Source of the DNA: Jimgerdemannia flammicorona
Lineage: Eukaryota > Mucoromycota > Endogonomycetes > Endogonales > Endogonaceae
DNA: 34,380 nucleotides
Assembly (NCBI GenBank): GCA_003990745.1
Contig: RBNI01000290.1
Span: 1-34,380 of the forward strand
Direction: 5' to 3'
Every line of letters begins with the position of its first letter. The stretch's first letter is position 1. The notes below the pieces were generated by a model. It made no database searches. It saw nothing but the letters and a program-made list of their open reading frames with translations, and was not told the origin of the DNA. Of this stretch, positions 22,210 to 32,754 are shown one piece after another. Made by a program: the position numbers and the translations under genes.

Positions 22210-23085
22210 TAAGTTTCAGTAGCTTGCTATTATATAATAAACTATTAGAGATATTTAATTAAAATACTTGAATCTAATTTTCAATTTTAGTATGTATAAT
22301 ATTATAGTTAGTAGATATTTAATTTTATAGATATAAGAATTCTATAATTGTTAGAATCTTATATATAATTATAAAATAGTTTATAAAAAATAAAGTTATA
22401 ACTTAGCTACTCTATAGCTAATAAATTTATATAAATAATTTCAGTATTTAGAGTAATAAACCTTAGATTAACTCTCTTTCTCTACTACTATATCAGTTAT
22501 AAGATTTTGGTAGACAACTTTCTGAGTTTTCTTTCTCTAACTTTTACTCTCTCTACTTTGAGTTAGTTTGCTATATTTATTGTAGGATAGTAGAAGAGAG
22601 ACAATAATAATGAGTTACTTCTTTATTAGTATCAGATTAGTACTTTCTCTACTTTTTTATAGTTTCTGATATCTTTAGCTATATCTGGGATATACTTATT
22701 TTAGTATAGTATCTTCTTCTTTTTGCTATCATTAATAAGATATTATATATTAGTATATTATGAGCTATATAGAGAGTTAACTGATCTTGAGCATCAAGTA
22801 TCAGTATAGGTTATTTGTAAGTTATTAATATCTGTAATAGAGCTCTCTGAGCTTTGGTGAGCTTTCTGGTAAATATAGTTCTAATATAGGTAACTGTTTT
22901 TCAGATGAGATCAGAATGAAAGAGAAGATAACTATTATAGATAGAAAGAAGGATGATAATAAAGAACTAGTTAAGTATCAGACTAAGAATAGTTATAAGA
23001 ATTTTAGTAGGTGTTATCTTGATAAGATCTTTTAATTAACTAGTAGGTGATGGAGTAGTATAGTGACTAGTATCCTGACTATACC
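22210..23085. other. AT-rich non-coding stretch, nothing recognised
   Basis: Very AT-rich, CpG-free DNA with no open frame over about 60 codons and no element motif. Confidence 0.55.
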
Positions 23086-23215
23086 CAACTGAAACTAAGA
23101 GCTGATATAGTAATATGATCAAGACTCACAGACTTAGGAAGTAAGGTCTTTCTTATTTAGTAATACTCAACTAGAACTAAGAGCTAATATAGCAATAAGA
23201 TTAAGACTTATAGAT
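23086..23215. repeat. 48-bp direct duplication, period 82 bp
   Basis: 23,086-23,133 recurs at 23,168-23,215. The copies begin CAACTGAAACTAAGAGCTGA and CAACTAGAACTAAGAGCTAA and differ largely by transitions. Confidence 0.7.
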
Positions 23216-23245
23216 AGTACTCTCAATAAATCAAATCAAAGATCC

Positions 23246-23373
23246 AATTTAATTCAAGATTTAATTTGAACTCTATTTTTTGAAATATAATAACTTAATG
23301 AAAATTTGGATATATTTTCATTGAGTTATTATATTTCTAAAAATAGGGTTTGAATTAAACACTTAATTTAATT
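23246..23373. repeat. 128-bp imperfect palindrome (about 60-bp arms, 8-nt loop)
   Basis: Inner arms 23,282-23,305 and 23,314-23,337 match at 23 of 24 positions, with an 8-nt loop at 23,306-23,313. The pairing continues outward to about 23,246 and 23,373 with mismatches that are largely transitions. AATTCAA/TTGAATT motifs continue on both sides to about 23,220 and 23,480. It could be a foldback or MITE-type element, or a fused inverted duplication. No target-site duplication was identified. Confidence 0.75.
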
Positions 23374-23660
23374 CAAATTTGATTTAATTTGAAATTAATT
23401 CAAATTAAAAAATCACCAATTTTATTCAATTTGAATGACCCCTAATTTGATTTGATTCAAATTGATTCAATTCATTTGGGAGTACTACTTGCAGATTTGA
23501 GAAGTGAGATTGAGGTCTTTTTAGACCTTGGCCTATATATTAGACCTTTTGAGATAGTTCTGTTTATAAGTTCTTTACTCATCTACCATAAATCTATTCT
23601 GCTTCTTGTTGATTAATTAGAGGGTTTTTTTTCTTTATCTCTAGCTTTTATTTAGAGTTA

Positions 23661-23677
23661 GAGAGATTATATTATTT
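23661..23677. repeat. LINE-2 target-site duplication, left copy
   Basis: GAGAGATTATATTATTT stands directly next to the A-rich tail of LINE-2 and is repeated without mismatch at 29,373-29,389. Confidence 0.88.
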
Positions 23678-23779
23678 TTATTTTTATTTTTATTTTTTAT
23701 AGTTATTTGGACTCCTTTATTCCTAAAATTATCTAATACAATAATGACCCCATACAATAACTGCAATAACTATAAAGTA

Positions 23780-26700
23780 TAAAGAAAGGCCCATTAGCCA
23801 ATACTCTCCTTTCATCACACCCCTCTGTTATCTAGCACTAGGTGCCCTCAACTCCTCTGTATAATGTCCTGTACCTTCCTCAAGGTCCCTAACTGGTGCT
23901 TCTTCCCTTGATACTACCACCCTTACACTACCTCCTGAAGTAACTACCTCTACTACTTCACTAATTCACTAATTCCCATCCATGGATCTCACTCAAACAC
24001 CCATTGCCAATGCACTGCCATCAGGACCCAGACTCCAAGAATATGACCCAGGCTACCCCAGATATTCCCAGTCTCCCCCACCAGCTGCCACTTGACCACC
24101 CAACTAGTGGGGCCCTCTGATTGCCTGCCCTCATAACTCCAATAACCTTCCAATGTCTACCAATACCCTCTGACCCCCAGACATGCTGCCAAGACATGCT
24201 CTAGCATCTGAACCACCCCCCCATCTACCTCACAATATCACTCACATTCCCTATCATCTTTCACCTCCATCCATCCTGTCCAGTAGCCCAGCATCACATT
24301 TCTCCTCAAGAATCTCCACCATACAACTCAATACTTAGGCAGCACAACCTTGAGCAAGAAAGCCCCCCAACTCCAGACCTAATCCCACTCCCAATCTTCA
24401 CCAAACCCAGCCTTCTGCCAATCTACTGGCTATCTCTTAAGTGGGTCTGTTCTGATCTATTCTATTGCTCCAGATAGAGAGTACTCTATCAACTGGTAGC
24501 CACTAATGTAAAGGTCCCCTAGTTGCTACCATATCTGCTCTGGGTCCTCCCTATCTCCTGGCTCTGATCCTATAAGTTCTATTGCTAGCCAGACCTCCAT
24601 AATATCCAACCAGAACCCCTTATACTACAATCTGCTGACCCTTTCCACCTGAAGCAAATCTCACATATCCTTCCAAGCCTTACCACAGAGGCAGAACCTG
24701 ATCTTCCAATTGTCCATTGCCAGTCTGCCCTAACCATCTATCCTTAGTTCTACCAATCAACAACCCCACCAGCCCCAGAGTATCTTCAACCACCTCCTGA
24801 AGTCCACTAGTCCCAGACCTCTATCCACTGTCTGCATCACCACCATCTCCCAACTAATCTGTGGCTGCCTCTCTTGTTACAGCCATCATTCCACCACCTT
24901 CTTCAACCTCTATACTACCTATCCAGGAAAATCCAAGTAGTATCCTAAATACCACAACTTAGACAACTAGTATATATTCAAAACTACAACCCTTTTTATC
25001 AAGGAGAAACCCCTCCCTGACCAACCTGTCAAAGCACTCTCCTACTTCTGTAATATACCACACCACTACTCCTTTAGTAGCACTATCCCATATACTGAAA
25101 ACCAGATGCTCAAATATTGAACCACTTCTCCTGTAGCCACCATTTGTCCAAAATGCTCATTCTCACTCAGATCAGCTCCAAGCTTCATTGTCTCACACTT
25201 GCCCCAATTCAACTTTGCTCCTGCCAGCCTCTCATATAGTCCAACCTCTTTCTGCAAACTTTCTACATCCACTATACAACCTAGCCCAACCACCATATCA
25301 TCAGTGAAAGCCCCCAACTTCCAGACCACATCCCCCATCCTTAATCCAGTCAGCTGCCCCTTCAGTCAAGCCAACAAAGACTCTAAGGACAAAATATAGA
25401 GCAGGGAGGAAAGAGAATTCCCCTGTAGCATACCTCTTTCCAAGACAAACTCTGGGCCATACCACCCATTCATCAGCACTACTGCCTAATAGCCTCACAC
25501 TAGGCCCATCAATCTTTGAGTCTCCACTGCACCAAACTCTGCTTTCTGCAACACTGCCTCCAAATAGTTCTACTGCACTCTGTTATATACCTTTTTTTGA
25601 TCTAAGAAGACCATCTGCCCATTAACTCACTGGCTCCTACAGCTCTCCAAAACATTCTGCACCCAGGCAGTACTGACTCTAATCTGCCTCTCCTTCACAA
25701 AGCCTCACTGATCCTCACCCACCAATCAGCCAATCCACTGCTACATTCTCCCAGCCAGAATTTTAGACACCAACTTCCTGTCTACATTCAGTAACATGAT
25801 AGGTCACCAGTTCTACCATATATACCAATCTCCTTTTTTCTTATATAGCAGAGAGACCAACCCTAAGGAACTATTGCTAATCCAGCAGCCTTCTCTTAAC
25901 ATGAAGTTCACCATTTCTACTAATCATTCACCAAACTTAATCAAAAACTCCTTCTAGAATTCCCAAGACAGTCTATCTTCTCTAGGTAATAAACCAGCCT
26001 GCATATTCCTCAGCACCTCCAATACCTCTTCAAGGGCCACTATACCCATCACTGCTCTACCTATCTCTGGTACTATCACCACTGACTAACTGCCAACCAA
26101 ATTATCATTATCCTCCTATAAGACCTCTCCCTCCATAAGCCCTCCTTCATCCTGTCAGAGAGTATGCTATTGTCCAGAGACCTCTTCAAGTATATGTATT
26201 AGTAATTTCAGTAACCTCAACACTATTCTCTTGTAGTACTAAAGCCCAGCTATATTATATCCTTCTGGCTTTCAAAATTTCTAATAAATAATTAGTGGGC
26301 TACTCTCTTTCTTCCAACTGCCTTGCCTGTAACCTTACCAACAGATCATCTACCACTCTATTCTCAGCTGTCTTTAGATCTAACTTCAACTCAGCCATCT
26401 CCTTGACCAACTGGGAGCATCACTCTTCTTATCAGTTCTCCTCTTCCAATAACCTCAACCACTATCATAGCCCTCTCTCAACTCTCCTCTCTTTATCCTT
26501 CTGCTCTCTCCCAGCTATATCCCCAATATCACACCAATAGACATCTGCCAAATGTTTAAATTTACTCCATCACTGCTCTATTGGCTGTCTACCATCCTTC
26601 CACCACCTCACTTCCTGCCTTACAATTGTCATAAATTATTCCTGCTCTGTCTGTCTTCTGAGTAGAGCCACATTGAGTCACCAGTGACCTCTATCTCTGC

Positions 26701-27362
26701 TGACTGCCTGAAATCTTCCACACACCTCTACTCTCCAGTAATCTAACCAAGGACACCACTATACATCTGCCATATCCAATATATTATCCCAGCATTCTGC
26801 TATCAGAATCTAATCAATCCTTATTCCTTACCAACAGAGTGCCACCTAGTAAAGAGACCTGACCTCTCCCCCTGATACTGCTAGACTTTATCAACCAATT
26901 CTATATCCCTCTCAACCTGAAGCTATCATGAGAGCTCTGCTGAGACAGTCACTTTAATCTCACCATCAGACCTATCTAATGTCCTATCATATACTATATT
27001 AAAGTTTTCCTCTAGAATATCTAGCCCAACCCCCTCTTGGTCTCCCCAAGCCAGCCAGTCCTCCACTCATTGGTTTCACTCTCTGCCAACTGCTGGTAAG
27101 TAAGCAGAGTCCACTACTAGTCTATCCCCAGCTTCTTCTTTCAATCTATACTGTCATATTATTCCTTACTCCATTTTTTATAATCTTGCTCACTATAGGC
27201 TCAAACATCCTAAAGAAACACTACATCATACCTTCTGACTTTTAGCTAATAAAATAGACACCTTTGCTTCACTCTATCATATAGACTATTGATGTTTAAT
27301 AATAAGACATGTAAACTGTTCATCATCAATAAAAATGTTTCAAGCTCCACAGGAATTGCCAC
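23780..27362 (-). pseudogene. LINE-2 ORF2 relic: APE endonuclease and reverse transcriptase
   Basis: The likely start is now GTG at 27,360-27,362 (VAIPVELETFLL, aligning with MAIPYEKTLF of LINE-1); ATG codons follow further in (MMNSLHVLLLNINSL). The endonuclease signature LLLNINSLYDRVK and RRYDVVFL-stop-DV lies at 27,200-27,310. RT: VFLDQKKVYNRV near 25,600, and FTDD at 25,297-25,308 with both catalytic Asp kept, then LNWGKCE. Near 24,170-24,240 the frame CE-stop-YCEVDGG...MLEHVLAAC fits the C-terminal Cys/His motif. The open piece 25,066-25,338 is the best preserved. Role as in LINE-1 ORF2. The 3' limit is approximate. Confidence 0.85.
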
Positions 27363-27399
27363 TATCTTCTCAGCCCAATCATGGATTATTTTCTTTTAT

Positions 27400-29207
27400 T
27401 TCTCACAGATAGCCCTCCAGATACAGGTACTATTCAAACTACTGCAGAAGATATCTACTCACTCAGATACCACTTTTCTGATATCAGCCATTTAGTTCTC
27501 ATCTACCTCATACTCTTCATTATCCAGAAGTACTACCACCATCACTATCACCAACTTTGGTCTCTATATAGCAATATTGAGGAATCTTTTCCAAGCCTCC
27601 TGAGATCCATTAAACACATCCACTTCCTTGATATCCTCCTCTGTAAGTTCTTCAAGCACTGCCTGATATCAGCCATCAGCTGTCATCACCAGAGGTCCAG
27701 GGGTGATAGGTCTTGAGGTCCTACTCAACTTCTGTAGTATCTCTCTATCTGCCAAAATATCAGAGGTCTATTAATCAGGTCATCCTCCTCAGTGACCTTC
27801 TCCAGCTATACTACCTCACCTATCTCTAGATATCCCCAATGAACATTAGCTGCCCTCACCATATAGACATCCTCCAACTGAGTCTCCAGTACTACTTTAG
27901 TGATATCCTCAAAACCCCCTATACTCACCTCCTTCTTATCAGCCCACTTCCCCTTTACTAGTACATAAGCTGAGTTCTCTATATCTCTTAGCTACAAAAA
28001 GGATACCTTGACTATCTCTACCTCCTCTATCTAACTCTTGGCCATCTCTGTCCTCACTTCTTCCTCTACTTTCGAGCCCTGGAGGACTGTCTGCAGGTAT
28101 TCTCAGTTTGTCTTCTACCACCTCTTCCTTCTCCCATCTATCAGAATCCAGATTCAGTTCTTGGTGAACTCATCTTATCTCCTTTTTCACAAATCCTTTG
28201 CAGCCTCTCTCTCCTTCAGAGCAAGTAACAATTCCTCCTCCTTCTGTTCAGATTCTTTCCTTCTCCACTCCTTGCACTCCTGACCACTAACACAAATTAC
28301 CTCTGGCCAGTCCCTCTCTAGCCCTGTGGCCTCCTTGTCCTCCAGCCTTACCATAATCTCACAGTTGCCATTTCTCAGCTTAGTTCTCTCCCAGAACATA
28401 AATCTGAAATCTACTATATATCTCACCAAAGCCCCCCAGTGCCTCTGCTACAATCTCCTTAGTCTTCTGTCTCTCTAATGTCAGCAGCCCCTCTACTACC
28501 AGATGTACAGTATGTAGATCTCACCTCAAGCACCTAGCTATTCCAACCTTGATATTCTTGACTACCAACTTTTTCACCAGGGTCTTCACTATCTCCTCCT
28601 CTTCTACAAAGCCTATCTCTATCACTTCTGCTGACAGAATAAACTTCAGAGACTCTGCACCAGCAACCTCTTCACTCACCAGCTACAAAACTTCTCTGGC
28701 AGACATACCCAGTTCTAAGAAGTTTGCTGAGATTGCTTACATTGATACTAATTTATAAAATAAAGAGTATACTACCAGTTCACCAGAGCCTGCTGCCATT
28801 ATTGTTCTCTTACTCTCTGAAACTCTTGTGGTCACCCCTCTAGTCCCTATAAGCCCACCAGTAGTTCCCCCACCAGCCACTGACTCAGCCTCAGAAATAC
28901 TAGTTCCAATCATCATATCTCCAGACCTCTGACCCCTGCCAGACATCTCACCAGTTATCTGACCAGTCACCTGACTCCTTCCCCTATCAACACTATGTCT
29001 CCCCTACTCTACCCCTATGGGCCTAGCAGTAGCCTTTCTGCCCCACACTACAGTATACTAACTTTCAATACCAGTAGGCCTCCCCTAACTCTCTGCCCTA
29101 CCAGCTACAGCACCAGCCCCAGCTGCCACTGCAAAACTCTTGAGGAGGCCCAGGTCAGGCCTCTTTCTCTCTAAATGCTCAGAGCTTGATAAATCTTGAG
29201 TTGCCAT
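27400..29207 (-). pseudogene. LINE-2 ORF1 relic
   Basis: The start ATG at 29,205-29,207 opens MATQDLSSSEHLERKRPDLG and stays open for 37 codons before a stop. Later open pieces lie at 28,737-28,970 (Gly/Thr/Ser-rich), 28,187-28,429 (MVRYIVDFRFMFWERTK, then a Glu/Lys-rich coiled-coil-like end) and 27,939-28,121. The size and place match LINE-1 ORF1, and the segment before the RDL/REVL region is similarly Gly/Ser-rich in both. No zinc knuckle was found. Function by position: RNA-binding partner of ORF2. The 3' end is approximate. Confidence 0.65.
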
Positions 29208-29372
29208 CAGATGAAAACTCTACAGATTTTAATAAAACTTATTGTATACTGTTGCCAGACTCCTACTGCACCTAGTACACCAGTATAGATGAAGTGAAAA
29301 CTTGAAAATGGATTGCTTTTTATAAAAAGATATCTGTGTAGCTTAGCTTACTCTGAGTGGTTTGCTTACTTT

Positions 29373-29389
29373 GAGAGATTATATTATTT
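29373..29389. repeat. LINE-2 target-site duplication, right copy
   Basis: Exact copy of GAGAGATTATATTATTT from 23,661-23,677, next to the LINE-2 5' end. Confidence 0.88.
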
Positions 29390-29658
29390 AGTTCTAATAT
29401 AACTAAATCTGATATATAGATATACTCTCATAGTATTGATCTGATAATTCAACCCTAATGAATAGATAAGTTTAGTCTATATATTATTGAAATAAGAGTA
29501 TACAATACTATTTTTATATAGCTAAGATAGTGAGACTGCTGATTCTCTTTATAGTCTAAGGATAATAGGAGAATAGTACTTAAGGTGAGAGTAGGAGAGA
29601 GTTTTGGCCTATATAGTCTAGATTCTCTTCTAATAAAAATCTGTAAGGACTTGATCTC

Positions 29659-29693
<35 letters not shown>

Positions 29694-30600
29694 CAAATCT
29701 TAGATTAAAATACTTCAGAAGTAAAGAGCTAAGTAGTCTGCAGACAGATATATATATCTTTCAAACTTATCTCTACACTCTTACTAAGGATTCTGAGAAG
29801 TTAAAAAAGATTAAGAATTCAAAATAAAGAAATCTGATATCGTTTTCAGATTAAGTATCTATTATATTATACTATATATAATACTGATGATTATAAATTT
29901 AAATATAATAAGCTTATTGTTTTTTATATTTATTTTTATTTAGAATATACTCTATTATACTATAGTAAGAAATAATATTAAATATAATATTATTATTAAA
30001 AATTCTATTTATTAGATAGAGTTTTATTTATTTTAATTTAAAGTCTACTAATAGAGTTATAATTTTTATTTTTATTTTCTTAATACTTTATCTAAATCTA
30101 ACTTTACCAAACTATATATATACTTATCTTTATTGATAAGATATATTTTTTATCTCTATATTATCAATTAGATAAATATATAGCTTACTTGATAATATTA
30201 GTATAAGCTACTTAAATATATATATCTTAATAGCAGATTGTACAAAGTCATTAATAATCTCTTACTGCTAAATATGAAGATCAGCAAATCTCTGTAAAAG
30301 TTTAAGAAGAAGAGCAATAAGAAGAAATATAACAGGAAGAGAAATAAAGAGATACTATATAAGTTTAGTCAATATATATCTATCATTAAGAAGATTATAA
30401 AGGTAAGTGCAATTTGAGAATCTGAAGTATTGCAATATGTGATTTGTTTTAACAGCATAAAAATTAATCTGCTTTATCATAATGTATTAGAGATCATATT
30501 GTCATTCTATGTTTAGTTGACCAATATCCATCATCCAACTCATTATAAGTAAACTAACTTTAGTAGTAAATATGTTGTTATTTTATAATAATAAAAAGAG
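29390..30600. other. AT-rich, nearly CpG-free flank with a 28-nt poly-A run
   Basis: No gene or element motif was recognised. Bases 29,662-29,689 are a pure A run that could be a remnant retroposon tail on the + strand or a simple repeat. The rest is TA-rich. The one CG seen is near 29,841. This is the last part of the CpG-poor zone before the host genes. Confidence 0.6.
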
Positions 30601-30676
30601 AATTAAGAACATCTATAGGCGAACTGAATTTGAGACATGCATCGAAAATATTAGCATCTAACCCCTACGCATCTAG

Positions 30677-30809
30677 GAACATCTGCATCGGGGCCATTGT
30701 GCATCCAAACTGACACTCTAGGTGACATCTGGCGTCTTGGACATCTACGACATCTGAACATCTGCATCGAGGCCATCGTGCATCCCGACTGACACTCTAG
30801 GTGATATTT
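30677..30809. repeat. 54-bp direct repeat with inverted ends at the transposon/host border
   Basis: 30,677-30,730 recurs at 30,756-30,809 with a few, largely transition, differences. Both copies begin GAACATCTGCATCG and contain GACACTCTAGGTGA. GACATCTGG near 30,724 and CCAGATGTC at 30,821-30,829 are inverted copies, so a small MITE-like unit is possible. Unlike the DNA to its left, this stretch contains CpG. Confidence 0.65.
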
Positions 30810-30830
30810 AGGGATGCACCCCAGATGTCC

Positions 30831-31098
30831 AAAAAATTTTCATGATGACATGTTCAGAAGTTCGGTCACAGAGCCAGCATAGCCTGGTTCACAGCATTGA
30901 ACAAGAAACCTGGGCGATGGCTTCGGAGAGTCAATTGAGCTCATTTGGAATGGCAGGTTGGTTCCATAAATTTCTTTTTATTATTCAAATTTAAACTTTC
31001 CACGAATGTTCATCTCTCCACTCACTTCCTACAGCAGAATCACTACATCGGACCTCCACTTTGTTGTGACCAGGTCCCCAAAAAACCTTTTTTCTTCC
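30831..31098. other. downstream region of the SDR gene
   Basis: CpG-containing, gene-free DNA, probably the 3' UTR and terminator region of the - strand SDR gene. No clear polyadenylation signal was picked out. Open frames on the + strand here and in the SDR exons are shadows. Confidence 0.5.
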
Positions 31099-32151
31099 TT
31101 ATAAATATCGGAGAATTCCGCCCTCGGCGCGGTAAGAAGAGCCATTGGTTGCCCCAGAAAGGTCGGAAGCGAGGAAAACGACGATATTTGCGACCTCAAC
31201 GGGCTCGATCCAACGCTGGATGAGAGATGTGGGCTCGGTTTTGGGGACGTACTCCGCTTTGGCTTCCTCATACGATTTACCCTGGTGCTGTGCGATACCC
31301 TCAAGATACGGGACGATGCCCTAAAAAAGAATGGTCGTGAATTTAGAGACAGGGAGTTTGAGGAGGTCAAAGGAAAAAAATCGACTTTGTGTCGGCTTAC
31401 TTCTGTAAACGTTGGGCCTGGGAGGACAGTGTTGACCCGGACAGCAGTTCCTTTAGTGAGTTCGGCAAGGCCACGGGAGAGCCCCAGTTGAGCACTCTTT
31501 GTGGTGCCGTAGTGGATCATGAAGGCTAGATATGAAGACATTATTATTGTTAATATAAACTTCGAAATAAAAAGAATGCAAAACAAACAAAAATGAGTAT
31601 TACGAACCCTTATTCGCAAAAGCTGCCTCAGAAGAAATATTGATGATGGATCCGCTATTTCTCTCCAACATCCCCTTCAAAAAGGCCCTTGAGAGCCTAA
31701 CCCCCGACATGACGTTGACATTCCAATAACGATCCCATTCGTCGTCGTCGACTTCAAAGAAGTCCTTGACAGCAAATATACCGGCATTGTTCACCAACAC
31801 ATCGACATGGCCAATCTTCTCGACTTGCTTGACCAGCTGTTGGACACCTTCGGTGCTGCCAACATCACCGGCAACAGCATGAACACGAGCCTTGGTTTTT
31901 GCTGCAACAATCTCGAGTTCCACCGCCACTCTGAGCGTCTTCTCGGGGTTCCGTCCGTTGATAATCACATTGGCGCCAACTTCGAGGAATCGTGACGCGA
32001 TGGCTTGTCCAATTCCTGGAAATGAGATAGGGAATTCGTAATTTTTTCAATGAATGGAACGAGGAAAGGAAAAACTTAAAGGTCGAAGCTTACCTTCAGT
32101 GCTACCGGAAATGAAGACGAGTTTTCCTTGGAGTCCAAAATCAAGCGACAT
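31099..32151 (-). CDS. short-chain dehydrogenase/reductase (SDR), 270 aa, four exons
   Basis: An NAD(P)-dependent oxidoreductase with a Rossmann fold; the substrate is unknown. Exons on the - strand: 32,151-32,094, 32,015-31,608, 31,525-31,401, 31,320-31,099. The introns are 78, 82 and 80 nt, all GT-AG (donors GTAAGC, GTTCGT, GTAAGC), and the phases join to give 813 nt with one stop. Motifs: cofactor loop SGSTEGIG at residues 15-22 (a variant of TGxxxGIG), NNAG at 95-98, catalytic Asn 120, Ser at 147/148, and YGTTK with Tyr161 and Lys165. [10 protein letters not shown] near the C-terminus is typical of classical SDRs. No signal peptide or membrane segment; probably cytosolic. Length fits the classical family (about 250-280 aa). 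The gene looks intact, about 0.5 kb from the decayed transposon zone. The ATG at 32,151 is chosen because it starts just before the first beta strand (LVFISGS) and follows a TATA box. Confidence 0.93.
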
Positions 32152-32181
32152 TGTTGAATGATGAGCTATTATACACGGATT

Positions 32182-32242
32182 TCTGATAGTGCTCTCCTTT
32201 GCGGAAGTCTGATAGTGCTCTCCTTTGCGGAAGTCTGATAGT
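32182..32242. repeat. 26-bp tandem duplication in the SDR leader
   Basis: Two identical 26-bp units (32,182-32,207 and 32,208-32,233, beginning TCTGATAGTGCTCTCC) and a 9-base start of a third. They lie between the TATA box and the start codon of the SDR gene, about where transcription should begin. Confidence 0.93.
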
Positions 32243-32253
32243 TCAAATCTGCC

Positions 32254-32261
32254 TATTTATA
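32254..32261 (-). promoter_or_regulatory. TATA box of the SDR gene
   Basis: TATAAATA on the - strand, 103 nt before the SDR start codon. The distance suits a short leader. Confidence 0.65.
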
Positions 32262-32754
32262 CAGCTTTTTTCCTGACTAATGCTAATATTATGTAAGCGC
32301 GCCACGGAAGCCCATGGAAGGGCCAGTGTCTCGGGAATATGGATAGGACCATTCGGTCTGCATAGAGAGAGTGATTTCTAAGCACCATCGTCAATCGCGT
32401 ATGGTTCCACAATCTTGATTTGGACGCGTCAATCCCAAAACAATCTGACAAATGAGCATCACAGTATTGCGATTTTAAATTTGTAGCCGAACAATCAGAT
32501 CAGAATGATAAACCAAAGTGATAGGGCCCACCACAACCGGTTACGCACAGTGGCTTGCAGATACCCTCACCTTACGCCCCTTTGCTGCTTCCACTGCTTC
32601 ATTTATCGCATCAACGGTGTCAGGGTGAGGCGGACTGCTACTCGCATGGTGTGAGAAATGACATGCCACGTGCGTCACTAACGATGGTTTTAGTGACTGC
32701 TCTTGCATATTTGTATCGCTCTTTGTTTCTTTGTTTCCCCCCCAACCACAACCC
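32262..32754. promoter_or_regulatory. shared divergent promoter region
   Basis: The SDR and ricin-B/DUF3759 genes start back to back with 603 bp between their start codons, so regulatory sites may be shared. The last 45 nt before the + strand ATG are pyrimidine-rich (CTCTTTGTTTCTTTG, then a run of C), as is common ahead of fungal start codons. No clear TATA box for the + strand gene was seen. Confidence 0.5.

Larger units (their letters stand above)
23678..29372 (-). mobile_element. LINE-2: full-length APE-type non-LTR retrotransposon, decayed
   Basis: 5,695 bp between perfect 17-bp target-site copies. On the - strand: 5' UTR of about 165 nt, ORF1 from 29,207, ORF2 from about 27,362 (APE endonuclease, RT, C-terminal Cys/His motif), and a tail of A-runs broken by T (23,678-23,702). 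ATAACTATA stands before the tail, as in LINE-1. RT motifs are recognisably related to LINE-1 (GAFTDDMVVGLG against GAFADNMVVRLG) but clearly diverged, so this is a sister family. Both ORFs carry many stops. Confidence 0.9.

Noticed and set aside
29585..29827. Open frame of about 80 codons on the + strand
   Set aside because: It reads through the 28-nt poly-A run (poly-Lys), has AT-driven composition and no recognisable motif.
30945..31223. Open frame on the + strand of 92 codons
   Set aside because: It is antisense to the last exon and 3' flank of the SDR gene, whose frame, splice sites and motifs are convincing.
31099..32151. SDR as a pseudogene because it is broken into several open pieces
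   Set aside because: The breaks coincide with canonical introns whose phases join to one 270-codon frame with all catalytic residues.
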